64,000 nucleotides of DNA from Gamarada debralockiae (lineage: Eukaryota; Ascomycota; Leotiomycetes; Helotiales; Hyphodiscaceae): NCBI GenBank assembly GCA_002803225.1, contig NXFV01001959.1:124001-188000 (forward strand), given 5' to 3'. This document shows, piece by piece, positions 33,605 through 44,672 of the stretch. Positions within the stretch are counted from its first letter, which is position 1, and each line of letters starts with the position of its first letter. The notes under the pieces are model-generated. The model searched no databases and had not been told where the DNA came from. It was given only the letters and a program-made list of their open reading frames with translations. The translations under genes were made by a program, and so were the position numbers.

Positions 33605-34926
33605 TCATAGCCTGGCCTGCAATCCAAACAACGCCAGTGATGAGAGTATGAGAGTAGCTTTGGTGACTGAAGAGCCAGTGAGTCCACCTACCACCGACGT
33701 TAAGGCAGCGGCTTGGAGGGGGGAGATGATAGGGACAAGAACTCGGGCGGCGTTGAGCTGCGTACCCTCAAAGCCGGGAAATGAGTATGTTTGGCGCTCA
33801 GCGATTTTAGAGTCTCGGACTTGCTTGGCGTCCCGGGCGAAGGGGTTGATGATATTGGACTCGGTTTGGCTGAGCGGAATAGGAGCTGGGCCACAATCAA
33901 TGTCGATTGGGCTGGTGCCACCGCAGAATTGAGGCTGACGCTTCTCGACTTCATAAACAGATCTTCTGACGGGTCCGAAGCCGATGGCTTCTCCGGTCGA
34001 ACCTTCTTGCTGTTGGGCGTCACCAGGTCCGTTGTTGAGTTGGGTTCCTTCAAAGCCAGGGAATTGACGCTTCTTGACTTCATCGGATCTGGTGGAGCGG
34101 GCGATGATAGCTGATTCATCAGCAGCAGGATGGTTGAGTTGTGTGCCTTCGAAGCCGGGGAAAGTCCAGGTTTGGCGCTTCTCCAAGAGGGCTATAAGGG
34201 GAGACTTCTCAACTTCACGAGCCGACTGCAATTTCGGAGTCAGCAATCATTCAACAGAGGTGAAGAATTAGAGCTGAGCCGGTTTTATGATTTTTGAAAG
34301 GAAATCAAAAAGGACGTACTACAGCACTATCAGTCATGGTGATCTTGGTAGCGTCATCATCACGAGCCAGCTGTGAAAGTTCCAGAGTCAGCAATCGCTC
34401 AACATATGTGCGGGGTTGGAGTTAAAGGGCTTCATTTCCGTTTGACAGGAATCCAAAAAGGACATACCATAGGACCATCAGTCAAGACAATCTTAGCAGC
34501 TTCATCACTGCGAACCCACTGTGAAAGTACCAGTCAGCAATCACTAAATAGAAGTGAAATACTAGTGCTTTGTGCATCTTGTGAGTTGAAAGAAAACCAA
34601 AAATGACATACCATAGGACCATCAGTCAAGGAGATCTTCGCAGCTCCGTCATCACGGGTATTGAGAGGTGAAGCAGACACTACAACGAGGTTGGAAAGGC
34701 CAAGGGTGAGAACGGTAATGAGTGGCATTGTCAAACCAGCGACAGTGAGGATGGCAAGAGAGGACAAAGGTGAGAGGGAGTAGGCACTGCCGTTGTAGAT
34801 GCTCTCCCAATGGTTGACAAGTGATTTGCCGTCGCGAGTCTCAACGAGAGGACCTGCGGGATTGCCTTGAGCATGAGCAAAGGCGGAGGTGGTGAGGACC
34901 AAGCTGAGAGTCTTGAGGGTGTACAT
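33605..34926 (-). CDS. Secreted precursor with Kex2-type repeated peptides (FPGFEGTQLN family)
   Basis: Four exons, all introns phase 0: 34926-34612, 34518-34468, 34370-34320, 34225-33605; 345 residues. Residues 1-20 are a signal peptide (MYTLKTLSLVLTTSAFAHAQ). A second signal-like stretch begins at an internal Met (MPLITVLTLGLSNLVVVSAS), so a shorter start is possible. The end of exon 1, all of exon 2 and all of exon 3 each encode one 17-residue module of the type xxR(D/S)D..A(A/T)KI..TD. The C-terminal half carries peptides that follow basic cleavage sites (EKR, KKR, EKR, ER) and start with Gln: residues 157-170 (QTWTFPGFEGTQLN), 193-203 (QFPGFEGTQLN), 236-251 (QPQFCGGTSPIDIDCG) and 284-297 (QTYSFPGFEGTQLN). 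The last 48 residues end in a hydrophobic tail that could be a GPI signal. Layout matches fungal Kex2-processed repeat proteins (pheromone precursors, dikaritin RiPP precursors). No UstY/DUF3328-type enzyme is seen nearby. Function unknown. Confidence 0.85.
34226..34662 (-). repeat. Tandem exon-intron duplication inside the repeat-peptide gene
   Basis: Three consecutive units, each a 51-nt phase-0 coding block followed by an intron of 93, 97 and 94 nt. The blocks encode NTRDDGAAKISLTDGPM, WVRSDEAAKIVLTDGPM and LARDDDATKITMTDSAV. The introns are also alike: the donor side reads GTAYGTC..TTTTTG and the acceptor side carries GATTGCTGACT followed by a short pyrimidine run and CAG. Whole genomic units were therefore copied, not only the coding part. 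Each middle exon can be skipped without changing frame. Confidence 0.85.
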
Positions 34927-35298
34927 GCTGGCGGTGTGATGAGATTGTGGTGGTTTGTAGGTGGTGTATGTCTGTGTAAATGATTGTCTCTTGAGGTAAT
35001 ATCGTGATCAAGTAAGATGATGTTTCAAATTTCGAGTGTCGATGTTGTTTGTTGGGAGAGGGAGGAGGAAGGAGGTCGCGGAGGGGCCTTTGTACATACC
35101 ACGTAAGCGAGGGAGTCACCTAGATTCACTCGAAATCGGCAGCAGACAGAGAGTGAATCACGGAGCGGCGCTAACACTTGTGGTGTACAATCACGTCAAA
35201 AGGGGCTCAAACATTCAGTTAAAGCCAACGTGTCAGAGTTTCGATCTTGAGCATTGTGCGGAGTATTTCGTGAAGCTACTTTCTGCAAAGCTACTGGC
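34927..35298. promoter_or_regulatory. Promoter side of the repeat-peptide gene
   Basis: 372 bases between the upstream minus-strand gene's stop and this start codon. No regulatory motif is claimed. Confidence 0.4.
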
Positions 35299-36704
35299 CT
35301 AGCAGATATCCTCAATCTTCTGCTCGACACCGTCATGAGGACCAAGATCCAGTTTCAAAGTGCGGCCAAACAGCTCGAGAAGAATCTCAAAGCAGATCTT
35401 CGAAATTGCAGGATCATATCGACCTTTCGAAAGTTCATCTCGAATAAATGCATCTTTTTGCCATCAGCATACTTTAGAGGTTCTTAGAAAGGGGCAATCG
35501 AACTCACGCTGTGCCCAAGCAACTTCATACCAACTGAAAACAACACCCTTCTCCCTCAGTGTCTTCCGAATGAGGTCTCTTCCCTCAGGAGGAACATGAT
35601 TATCTTTGACACCATGAATCATCGCCAACTCAGCCTTGATTTCCCCAGCACGAGCTAAGCTGTCATCTTTCATACCTAAACCGAGCGTCGCACTGTGGAG
35701 GTCGGTTGCAAAGTAGGTTACACCCGCAGAGACACGGGGGTCGAGTGCACAGCGGTATGCGAGGTGACCACCGAGACACATTCCTGTGGTACCGATTCGG
35801 CCATTACAGGTCTTGAGAGAAAGGAGATAGTCGATTGAGAGGGTTGAATCTTCATCGTAGCCAGCTAAAGTCTGCAATTGTCAGAATAATTCCATTTTGA
35901 AGTCTGAATGCTCGGAGTCTTGCAAGGGAATGATATGGACATGGCCATCATAGAAGAATTTGGAAGGAACTGTCCCTTTGTCGAAGACCAACTCGGGAGG
36001 GAGACAACAGAGGTAACAAAGCAGGATGGAACAGTTACCTTTTTGACCTTCCACTCATTTCCGGCATCTGTTCCAGGAACATCATACGCTAAAGGTTCGG
36101 GGCCCGTGAATTCATGATAGGAAGAAGGAGCGGCAACAATGTAGCCTTGACCGGCAATCTGGCGTGCGAATCGTGAAACAGGACCGGTTACTATGGGCGA
36201 ATGAGATTAGCATGCGGAGGAAGTAGTTTTTGGGGACACGTGACTGCATCGACAAGACACTGTTGAGAAGACGAGAAAAAAGAGCGAAGACGTTGAGATA
36301 AGGTTCAGATTGGAGCTGAAACGACCCCCAGAGTAACTACTCGACGAGTTGTTGGAATGATGGGAATGATGCATCTCAACGGTTATGCACCCCGCAGTGA
36401 GGCCACAAAGGAGAAATCAATCCTTGCCAGCCAGGAGGTAAACATCCTTCCTTACCTTGGTAGATCTCGCTGAAGAGAACAACACCCGGAAATCGTCTGG
36501 AGAAGCTTCAGCTATGCTCATGTCCAGTCCTCAGCTAGCTAGATAACCCACGCATTGGGATAATTCGGGATGGTGGGATGGAACAAAAAGATCCCTGGGA
36601 CTGTCAGCCTTGTTCCATGGGATTGAAGAATCCAATTTACTCATTGACCCCTCCTTTCCATCAGCCTTGGTCGGAACGTCTTTATGGGTTTCTTGGATCA
36701 ACAT
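35299..36704 (-). CDS. Dienelactone hydrolase family alpha/beta hydrolase
   Basis: 272 residues from six exons: 36704-36641, 36594-36552, 36496-36456, 36190-36039, 35871-35508, 35453-35299. The phases close throughout, and the small first exons give the typical opening MLIQETHKDVPTKADGKEGS, FLFHPTIPNYPNARFPGVV and LFSEIYQVTGPVSRFARQIA. The nucleophile elbow is GMCLGGH, with the Cys nucleophile usual for dienelactone hydrolases. The acid residue is likely the Asp of IHGVKDNHVPPEGR, and a C-terminal GPHDG may supply His. The family hydrolyses dienelactones in aromatic breakdown or related esters; the true substrate cannot be read from sequence. No signal peptide, so cytosolic. The long intron 36455-36191 contains no exon I can support. 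Confidence 0.93.
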
Positions 36705-37194
36705 CGTGGGATATCTTCGAATTCAATGATTACGGTAGATTGCTGTTGAAGATCTCCTGTCTGATGGTCGTCGAGGCTGATTACACTTTCTTTCTCTTAC
36801 TGTATTCCCTGAAGCAGTGACGAATTAGCGTGCAGCCCCCACGCGGCCGCCGAGCGTCCCGAAGATTCGCGATTTTACCAAGCGGGAGGAGGCTTCCCTT
36901 TCCAGGACACTGCATTTTATTTATTGAGCACGCGATAAGCATTTTTGAACAGAGCCAACTACGACACCTTCCTTCTCAAGACAAGCCTTACTCTTCGCAA
37001 CCCCCCGCTTCTCCAGACTTCTTTTTCAATTCCTATGACATCGAATAACTCCTCCACGTAAATTCGCGGCACAGCTTACGAGTCTTCATCATCCCCAAAA
37101 GGAATACCCATTTCCCTATCAGTCAATCTCGACAGCAAGAACGACCCACGCGACACCAATAGTGGGATCCTGCGATAAGGCTTCACGAGGAAAT
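36705..37194. promoter_or_regulatory. Divergent promoter, hydrolase / PIS1
   Basis: 490 bases between divergent start codons. No gene is supported in it. Confidence 0.45.
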
Positions 37195-38241
37195 ATGTCG
37201 GGCGTGAGGACAAGAAGGCAAGCCGCTGCTGTTTCAACACCATCAACACCATCAACACCTACACCAGCACCCAGAGAACAAGCAGTCATGAATGGGAGCG
37301 GGTCAACTCATAAGTCCGCCAAGCAGGAGCCAAAGGAGAACATCTTCTTGTTCTGGCCCAATATCATCGGTTAGCAATTGCCGCCGAGATGGGAATGCTC
37401 AGTCTAATGGTCTGCAGGATACTCTCGAATTGTGCTGGCGCTCGCGTCCCTATATTATATGCCATTGCATCCGCGAACATGCTCCCTCCTCTACAGTATC
37501 TCCTGTCTTCTCGATGCCCTCGATGGATATGCCGCACGTTACTTTGAACAATCCACGAGATTTGGTGCGGTTCTGGATATGGTTACAGATCGCTGCACTA
37601 CAGCTTGTCTTCTGGTCTTCCTCTCGTCTGCTTGGCCGCGATGGGCTCTGTTGTTCCAAGGACTCATCTCCTTGGATCTTGCAAGCCACTACATCCACAT
37701 GTATGCAACCTTGATCATGGGAGGTGTGGAGACAAGCCACAAGAACGTCGATAAATCCAGAAGCTGGATCTTGAATTTGTACTATACTAATAAGGTACGT
37801 CTACCCTCGCATCCAGTATCTGGAAGACCAGCGTACTCACTGACGTCTTATTAGACCTTCCTCTTCATCTGCTGCGCCCTCAATGAGCTATTCTTCATCG
37901 CCCTATATCTTCTCTCCTTCTCCTCTCCCTATCTCTCGCCATCCCTCCTCCAAGTCACCAACAATGGCGACGCAGCCACCACTCTCCAACCTGGAAACCC
38001 CAATTCTCCGACCGCGTCACTCCTTTTGAACCCATACAGCGCGGCCGCATTAGAGCTTGCGCGAGCGAATAAGATGGATTCTTTCTGGCCCTGGGTGATC
38101 GCGGGAGTCAGCTTTCCAGTTATGGCACTCAAGCAAGGCATCAATGTCGTACAGTTGGTCAAGGCCAGCAGATGGTTGGCGGAGGGTGATATCGCCATGA
38201 GGAAGGCAGCTGGGTTGCCTCGGAAGAATAAGACGAAGTGA
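37195..38241 (+). CDS. PIS1: CDP-diacylglycerol-inositol 3-phosphatidyltransferase (PI synthase)
   Basis: Makes phosphatidylinositol from CDP-diacylglycerol and myo-inositol in the endoplasmic reticulum. Exons 37195-37369, 37418-37794, 37855-38241; 312 residues. After a Thr/Pro-rich N-terminus comes the first membrane segment (FLFWPNIIGYSRIVLALASL). The CDP-alcohol phosphotransferase motif is LDALDGYAARYF...GAVLDMVTD, i.e. DG-x2-AR-x8-G-x3-D-x3-D with all invariant residues present. YATLIMGGVETSHKNVD and the membrane segments TFLFICCALNELFFIAL and WVIAGVSFPVMALKQG match PI synthases. The last exon has an insertion (about residues 205-240, SPYLSPSLLQVTN...) that makes it longer than yeast Pis1 (220 residues), as is common in filamentous fungi. 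The ATG at 37195 was chosen because the upstream in-frame extension has no Met. Confidence 0.95.
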
Positions 38242-39245
38242 GGATGTCGGGAGAATGAGGGATGTCGACATTCGGCCCAAGGGGTGCTTATGCATACATG
38301 CATGTGAATTGGAATAGGATTGTGCACGATTGGAGGGTTTATTACAATCGTTGTTGTACATGTACATTTATTTATTGAGCTGGTATGCTCTTGGGTTTTG
38401 TCGGCATCTTTCTCGATGTTCGTTCTTGTACTCCTTTCAGAATGACAGCGGAAACTAGCCTGTCAATCTGGTTCTGGAGGGGTTAAAGAAGAGGATCGGG
38501 CGTTTTGAAGAGGTGCGTCCAAATTGCTCAATGTGGTTGAAGCATTTTTGATTGTGGCAGTGAATTGCAATAGTACATAATATAATAATGATAATAACTG
38601 AATAAAGTGGAAGTGAATCACAGGAACCAATTGGTATCAAAAGTTAATGCGAAATACGGCCAGCCCTCTGAAGCCTCAACCCCTAAAGTGGATTCCCGGG
38701 CGGGCCCTATGCTGTCTCGCTGTTTGATTTCCATCTGATCGAGACACAATAAGCAAAGCTAAATCAACTTGGTCCAACTTTCCAAGACGATGCTTTTCTG
38801 CTGCTTCATTTTATATCCTCGTGACAAAGCAGAATCTTCCTTCTTCTCTCTTCCCTTACTCAGTACCTTCCCCTTATTACGTATCTCCCCACCTTCTGTC
38901 CAGATCATGTGAGGAGTGGTTGGGAATTGGAATTGACATGTGGGTTTTATCGGATTCAGGTTGCATATCCACCACCCAATTACGAGACACCCACCCGTCT
39001 CCCCCCGTCGACCCTCGAGTAAGACCCCAGTCCCAGTCGTCTCAACCGAGTATTGTACGATTTTTGGCGTCACCGTCCGTCAACTTGGACTTTCCAAAGT
39101 TCTTTCCCCGGCCAGAGGCACACACCGCTGAACTTTGATTACAAGCACGACCAACGCACGGATTTCTCTGACATTGGAATGCGTTCAATTACTCACACAA
39201 ACTGAGCGTTTAAGAAGCTCATTCGTTCAATTCGGGTCAGGTACA
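38242..39245. other. Intergenic, 1.0 kb
   Basis: PIS1 3' side and promoter of the next plus-strand gene. Plus-strand frames at 38821-39138 and 38940-39131 have no recognised domain. Confidence 0.45.
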
Positions 39246-41304
39246 ATGTCAGAACCTGCTCCTCCGCCTTCAAGACGCAGGTTCGCTGTAGAACCTGTCG
39301 AAACATCCGTAAGGAGCAGCAAGAAGCAGGACAAGGAGAACGATGTGTCAACGGCTCCCAATTGTTCAACAGCGTTGAACGATTCCACCGAACGCAAAGA
39401 CTTTGCTGGCAAGAGGAAGTTCCTGCCAACTCCCGTAGAGACGGCCTTTAAATCGAGCAAGCACTCGGCGAATGCTTTACCTACCCCAGAGCCAACACCG
39501 GTATCTGCATCCATTCCCCGAAGCCCTTCACCAGAAGAAACTCCCAAGCCAAGGCGCAAGTTTGCCCCGCAGCTCATTGAAACCACGAAGAGGTCAAAGA
39601 AGGCTGGCGACTCGACGCCAGCTACACTGCCCACCGATAAGGTACGTATTGCCCTTCCAGTGGATCTTCGATGGTTCAGAGCATTTGAACGATTCGAAAC
39701 CCACCCGGCAGATTTCCAGGACCGATCTGTGCTGCCACTTTATGAAAATCTATAAAGGCTAATCCTTGCAATGGCAGACCGATCTTACTCCTGGTGTCCC
39801 GAATATATACACACGGTCGAAAAGGAAGGCGGTTCGACCTCCCGCGAACACTCCGCACTCACTGTCTATAAGTATCCAATCATCGGTCATACTACCTCAA
39901 GCTCCTCGACGCCAAGGATCCATGCGTCCACACCCGAATACAAGGAGGAGTACGAGACAAAACTCCTTCCAACCGGAATTGGAAGACATACCTTCAGAAG
40001 AAAACTCCAATGCCTCGGATGAGGATGTACCGTCTCTGACAGGTTCTTTTACCTCCTCCGACGATTCATTGAGGAGACTCCGCCTATCACGCACAAGAGA
40101 GAGTTGCGATGATCGATTTTCGGGATATCTACTTGAGCTGGCAGCCAAGGCGGCGGAGAAACAACTTAAAGAACAAGCCCTTGCGGCCTTCCCCAACGAG
40201 TCCCTACACCAAATTGTCGAGCATTTCTACGATCGAGAGATAGATCCTGCGTCGGACGAAGAATCAGTGGAGGGAATTGGAATGCTCCTCGACGACAACA
40301 TGCCTTCCGCGATTCGGCGAAAGAGTACGGAGGTGGGATGGATGGTTAAGGAGATGCAAGCACACCAAGAGAAGCTCAATCGTATGCGTGAGGAGGAAAC
40401 AAATGCGAAGATAGCCGCAGAAGCCACAAAACCGACGTTCAAGGACCCCTTCTGGACCAATGGTATGACGTCCAAGCCCATCTTTACCAACTGTCCCAAC
40501 CTTGAGAACACTGACCCCAAGAGAGATGCCGAGCTGCGCTGTATGCGTTCTGCTGCATCACCGCCAATGCTTGGAGCTGATTTAAAGTTCCGGATGTGTC
40601 CGTCCCCAAAAGCCACGAAATTCGAAACGGATCAGAAAGTCGACGTCCAACTCAACAGATCCGAAAATGGTGGTGGACTGTGGGGAGGATATTGTGTGGC
40701 TGACGAAGTTGGGGAGTACCTCTTACCAAGCACCAAAGGTCCCGCTTTGATCCAGACCCCGCATTCAGAGCGCGAGGACCCCTTTTCATCAGCCTTGGCG
40801 TCCGAGTTACCGGGCGGAGGGGCCAAGACACCCAGGAGCAGGGATTCCGGCCTCAGGATGCTAGCAGGTATCGACGAGCGCCTGAATGCCGAAGTTGCAA
40901 AAGCAAAAGCGGAGGAAGCGTTGCTGGAAGAGTTCGATGATACGTTCGTGACGCAAGTCTATAATTACCTTTCTCTTGGATACCCAGCGCTGGCGCGGCA
41001 GTTTGATGAGGAACTTGCGCGCATTTCTAGGATACCGGAGGTGGAGTTGAGGGCGGACGATAATAAGAAGAATGCTAAGGGGTATATTGGTATTGTGGAT
41101 GGATTCAGCAGTCAAGAGACGACGCCGGAGAAGAGGAAACGAGCCAACGGGAATGGCAATTCACATGAAGAATACTGTACGAGGTGGAAAGCTCTCAAGA
41201 TTTATATATTGGAGTGGGCGAGACAGCATCCCAGCATGAGTAACGGGGTGATGGAACCCAGTGCTTGGGGTGTTCGGGCTCGCAGGGGAAGTTGGGCTAT
41301 TTGA
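39246..41304 (+). CDS. Conserved-looking protein of unknown function (640 aa)
   Basis: Exon 39246-39641, 136-nt intron, exon 39778-41304. The N-terminal 200 residues are disordered and carry a repeated motif around RRRFAVEPVETSVRSSKK, GKRKFLPTPVETAFKSSKH and PRRKFAPQLIETTKRSKK: three copies of (R/K)RKF.P..(V/I)ET..(R/K)SSK, which look like short linear binding motifs. The middle has an amphipathic helical stretch (FSGYLLELAAKAAEKQLKEQ ... LHQIVEHFYDREID). Near the C-terminus another helical block (FDDTFVTQVYNYLSLGYPAL) is the most fold-like part. No catalytic motif and no signal peptide. I do not recognise the family; nuclear location is suggested only by basic clusters. Confidence 0.82.
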
Positions 41305-41877
41305 AAGGTCCTTCTCAATTCCTGCGACGCTCTTTCTTTCTTCAAATCAAGGTATAGATTGTCAAAACAAAACCCGGACTGGCAAAATTGGCTGAAGCAT
41401 GGTCAGCGAGGCGTTTGGGATGGCTTGCGTTTCAGTGATGATTTTTTGTGAATAATTGGCCGGTCAACTTTCTCTTCTTGTTTATTGTTATGACTGGCTG
41501 GGTTTGTATATTGTTTGATGAGGAAGGAGGGGAGAGGGTGGTAGATGGACAATTATGAGGATCACGACTTGCATGCAGGGTGTGGATTTACAGGATACAG
41601 CATGAGACGAAAGCACTTAGGACTGAATGGCTGATTGAAAGCCTGGCATTGGGTTGGCGCTATGGGCCGGATTTTATAGGAAATGGAAAGATTTTGTTCT
41701 TACGTTCTGCTCCCTTTGCAAGAGTTGCTGTGTTGTAGCATAGTATGCGTGATAGTGAAGGGGAAATCTTCGATATTTCTGAAATGCTGTGACTTCGAAA
41801 GTTCAAAGTTGCATCTCATCATCATTTACCGAAAGTATATACCCATCGATTCCCCCTATTCAAGCATGCGTGAAATC
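41305..41877. other. Convergent intergenic region
   Basis: About 570 bases between converging stops; 3' UTRs only as far as I can see. Confidence 0.5.
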
Positions 41878-44024
41878 TTAAATACCCAAGTGCTCCTTCA
41901 ACGCCTCCACTACCTTATCACTATCCGCCTTGTCCAAAATCGCCAGAATATGTTGATCAGGCCTAACCAACACCGCCCCTCCCGCTTCTAACCCCATTTC
42001 TCTCACCCACTCACGCCTTCTCTTCCCTTCAACAACGTCAAAGTCCTCCCCGAGTACAGCAACATTGAGTTTGAGCGCACTCGGCATCTGAGCCTTTGCT
42101 CCCTCTACTGCTTCCAACCCGGTATCCTTGGATTCCTTACCCACAAACAAGGTGAATGCATCATACGCACACAGATCCAACACACTCCACTCCCTTGCCC
42201 ACACGTCCCCTTGAGTAAACTCGCTGACATAACTCGAATCAATAGGGCCCATCCAGCGCATCCACTCTACATCTGGCTTGGTTTTCAACCAAACATGAGG
42301 CAGCCTCGCCCCCTTCACGAATTTCCGCTCATACAAACTCGCATTCTCCGGCACCTTAACATCCCCATACACATACCCAATATGCAGGCCATGATTATCG
42401 AAATGTTCTCTCTGTCCCTCTATCCCCTCCTCTATCTCCCTCCTGTCCTCCTCATCCTTACTCCGTACTTTTGCAAACAAATTCTGTTTGGCAATGGATA
42501 CGTCTGGGTCTGTGGCGCCTAGTTGTTTGAGAAAACCGAAGATCTTGAGTCCGTTTTTGACGGATTGGGCGGAGTTTACGAAAGCGATTTGTTTGCGTTC
42601 GGACTGGTAGGTTGAGAGAAGGGACGGGGTGGAATGGAGTGGGAGGTGAAGGTGGTGTTGCAGGGCGATCTTGTAGGCGAGGTTGTGTACGTCTCCTAAG
42701 CCAGAGTTGAGACCCAGACCGCCAGTTGGAGGGAAGGAGTGGGCTGCGTCGCCGGCGCTGTGTGAAGTTGTTAGAGTAACGTCCATCTTTGGGCGGTGGA
42801 TTGATGTGGATGGGCTCACAGAAATACATTCCCAATGCTATAACTCTTTGCAATCCTGCGGCTGAATATCCAGGGACGGAAACTAAGCACGTCGAAAGGG
42901 ATGGATTTGCCGATTGCTGCGGTCACGGTTTTCCGGCAGAGTGGCTCATCCCAGGAGTCCACTGGGTGCTTCTTTGACTACACACGTGATGTCAGTGAAG
43001 TCAAGAAGAAGAGTGGAGAGAGAACTTACATCGAAGTTACATATCAGGGCTTGATTGTCACCGAGATCGTAGCCGATGATGAAGCCTGAGACTTCAGGGT
43101 CTATGACCCAGTGAAGCATGCCGACATACTCTCCAAGCAAGGGTCGGAGGTTGGCGTTGAAATGGATTGTCATCATCATTTCATCTGTTGATTGAAAGAT
43201 CAGCTAGAGACCCAGAAATTTTCGTGCAAGGGTGGGAATACCAGTGCTGGATCCTTCACAACTTATGCCCAAGCAGTCTCTGACTGGACTTCTGGCTCCG
43301 TCACAAGCGATCACTTGATTCGAGCGGATTTGATACTCTCTTTTCGCTGCGCGGTCTTCGATTGTTGTCATGACATAGTTTTCGAACTAGGTCATTGTAA
43401 ACATTTGCTCCTCTAAGCAATTCAGAAGGCTCATCTTACCTGCTCACATTGGACGAAGGAATGATTCTTGCGGACTTCGACACCATCTTCGACGAGGTGG
43501 CGAGCGACGAGTTCTTCAAGTGTGGGTTGAGGAATGTTATGGACCATCTAGATACCGTGAGCTTTATGTTGTCTTGAAATTATCATGGCTAATATTACCG
43601 TCGGTGTATCTTGAAGTACTTCGGCATCCATCCTCTCATATGGGAGACTTCCAATATGAATTCCCGCCAGACTTGTTACAAAATTGACCCAGAAAGCATC
43701 CAGTCTCTTGGTTCCCAGATTTCGAATCTCGTTGACATCGATACCAAATTGGCGACATATTTCCAGGGTCCTTGGTGACAAAGCATGTGCTTTTGGTGCA
43801 TCTAATCTCTTGGGGTATCTTTCAATGACGAGCGATTTGACTGTTGGAGTTCAGTTGTTGAAACGCAATCAGGGATTAACGAATTACAAACCTCCCAACT
43901 TAGAGAGCATATGTGCTTCTAAAAGTCCAGTCGGGCCACCTCCGATAATGAGGACTGGAATATCTATCGTTACGGGCTCATCTAGACCTGAAACGTCGGG
44001 AGAGTTCTCTGAATGAGATGCCAT
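41878..44024 (-). CDS. FAD-dependent aromatic monooxygenase (phenol-hydroxylase type)
   Basis: Group A flavoprotein monooxygenase of the PheA/TfdB/MhpA kind; hydroxylates an aromatic ring using NAD(P)H and oxygen. Seven exons: 44024-43892, 43840-43599, 43547-43440, 43386-43242, 43184-43030, 42971-42820, 42757-41878; 604 residues and every phase closes. The FAD-binding GxGxxG site is VLIIGGGPTGLLEAHM (about residues 24-39), the DG motif is ACDGARSPVRDCLG, and the GD motif is VFLAGDAAHSFPPTGGLGLN. The C-terminal 200 residues form the usual thioredoxin-like domain ending near GAVLVRPDQHILAI. All key motifs are intact. It sits next to a dead C2H2 regulator and a dead MFS transporter, suggesting it was once part of a small gene cluster. 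Substrate unknown. Confidence 0.93.
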
Positions 44025-44672
44025 GGTCTATAATACAACTCCAATAATTCAAAACCCGTGTCGTGAGATGATTTCTTGGTCGTCTCTATGATTGCACTGA
44101 AGGAAAGAAAATTGCAGATGTCGAATTTCAAGCTCACTCGCGCTGCATGGCTTCAACTTAGTCTCCGACGTTGCGATTACTCCGGAAGCTGCAGAAGGAA
44201 CGGAGCCATGGCCTCATCTGGCCACTTGACCCTAAGGTGGGGGGTCTTGCTGCAACAGCTGTGTTGTAGTAGAGGAAGTGGGAGCTCCATTTCATGTCAG
44301 GGGGCGGATGTGGGAAATCAGCCTTCCAGGTAGGGATTGCAGGTGAGAAGTGGGGAAATTTGGACCGACATTCTATCACTCGGTTCGGGAAAGTGAATCT
44401 TTCATCCGAGTTGAGAGATCGGTAAGAGTTCACTCGATCAAGCGGTACTAGGATCTACTAAACTTTCCATGCTTCTTCATGAAAGAACAGTCCACAAAAG
44501 AAATCTTCAGAAGGGGCTTTCCTAGCGACACACCCCTAAATTTAGCGGATTTTCTATCTGACCGCAACCTGAGATCAACATCTTCAACGATGCGTGACCG
44601 CATCTCATCAACTACACTCTATTCGCGGCCGTCAATGCGGCAATTATGTGCAGTGAAGATGCTTCCACTACT
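44025..44672. promoter_or_regulatory. Divergent intergenic region, monooxygenase / dead regulator
   Basis: About 650 bases between the intact monooxygenase start and the first Met of the broken C2H2 regulator. The arrangement (divergent regulator and enzyme) is typical of fungal cluster pairs. Confidence 0.45.

Noticed and set aside
33605..34926. Mating alpha-pheromone precursor
   Set aside because: The peptide cores lack the WC...C pattern of filamentous ascomycete alpha pheromones; the size, pro-region and C-terminal hydrophobic tail also differ.
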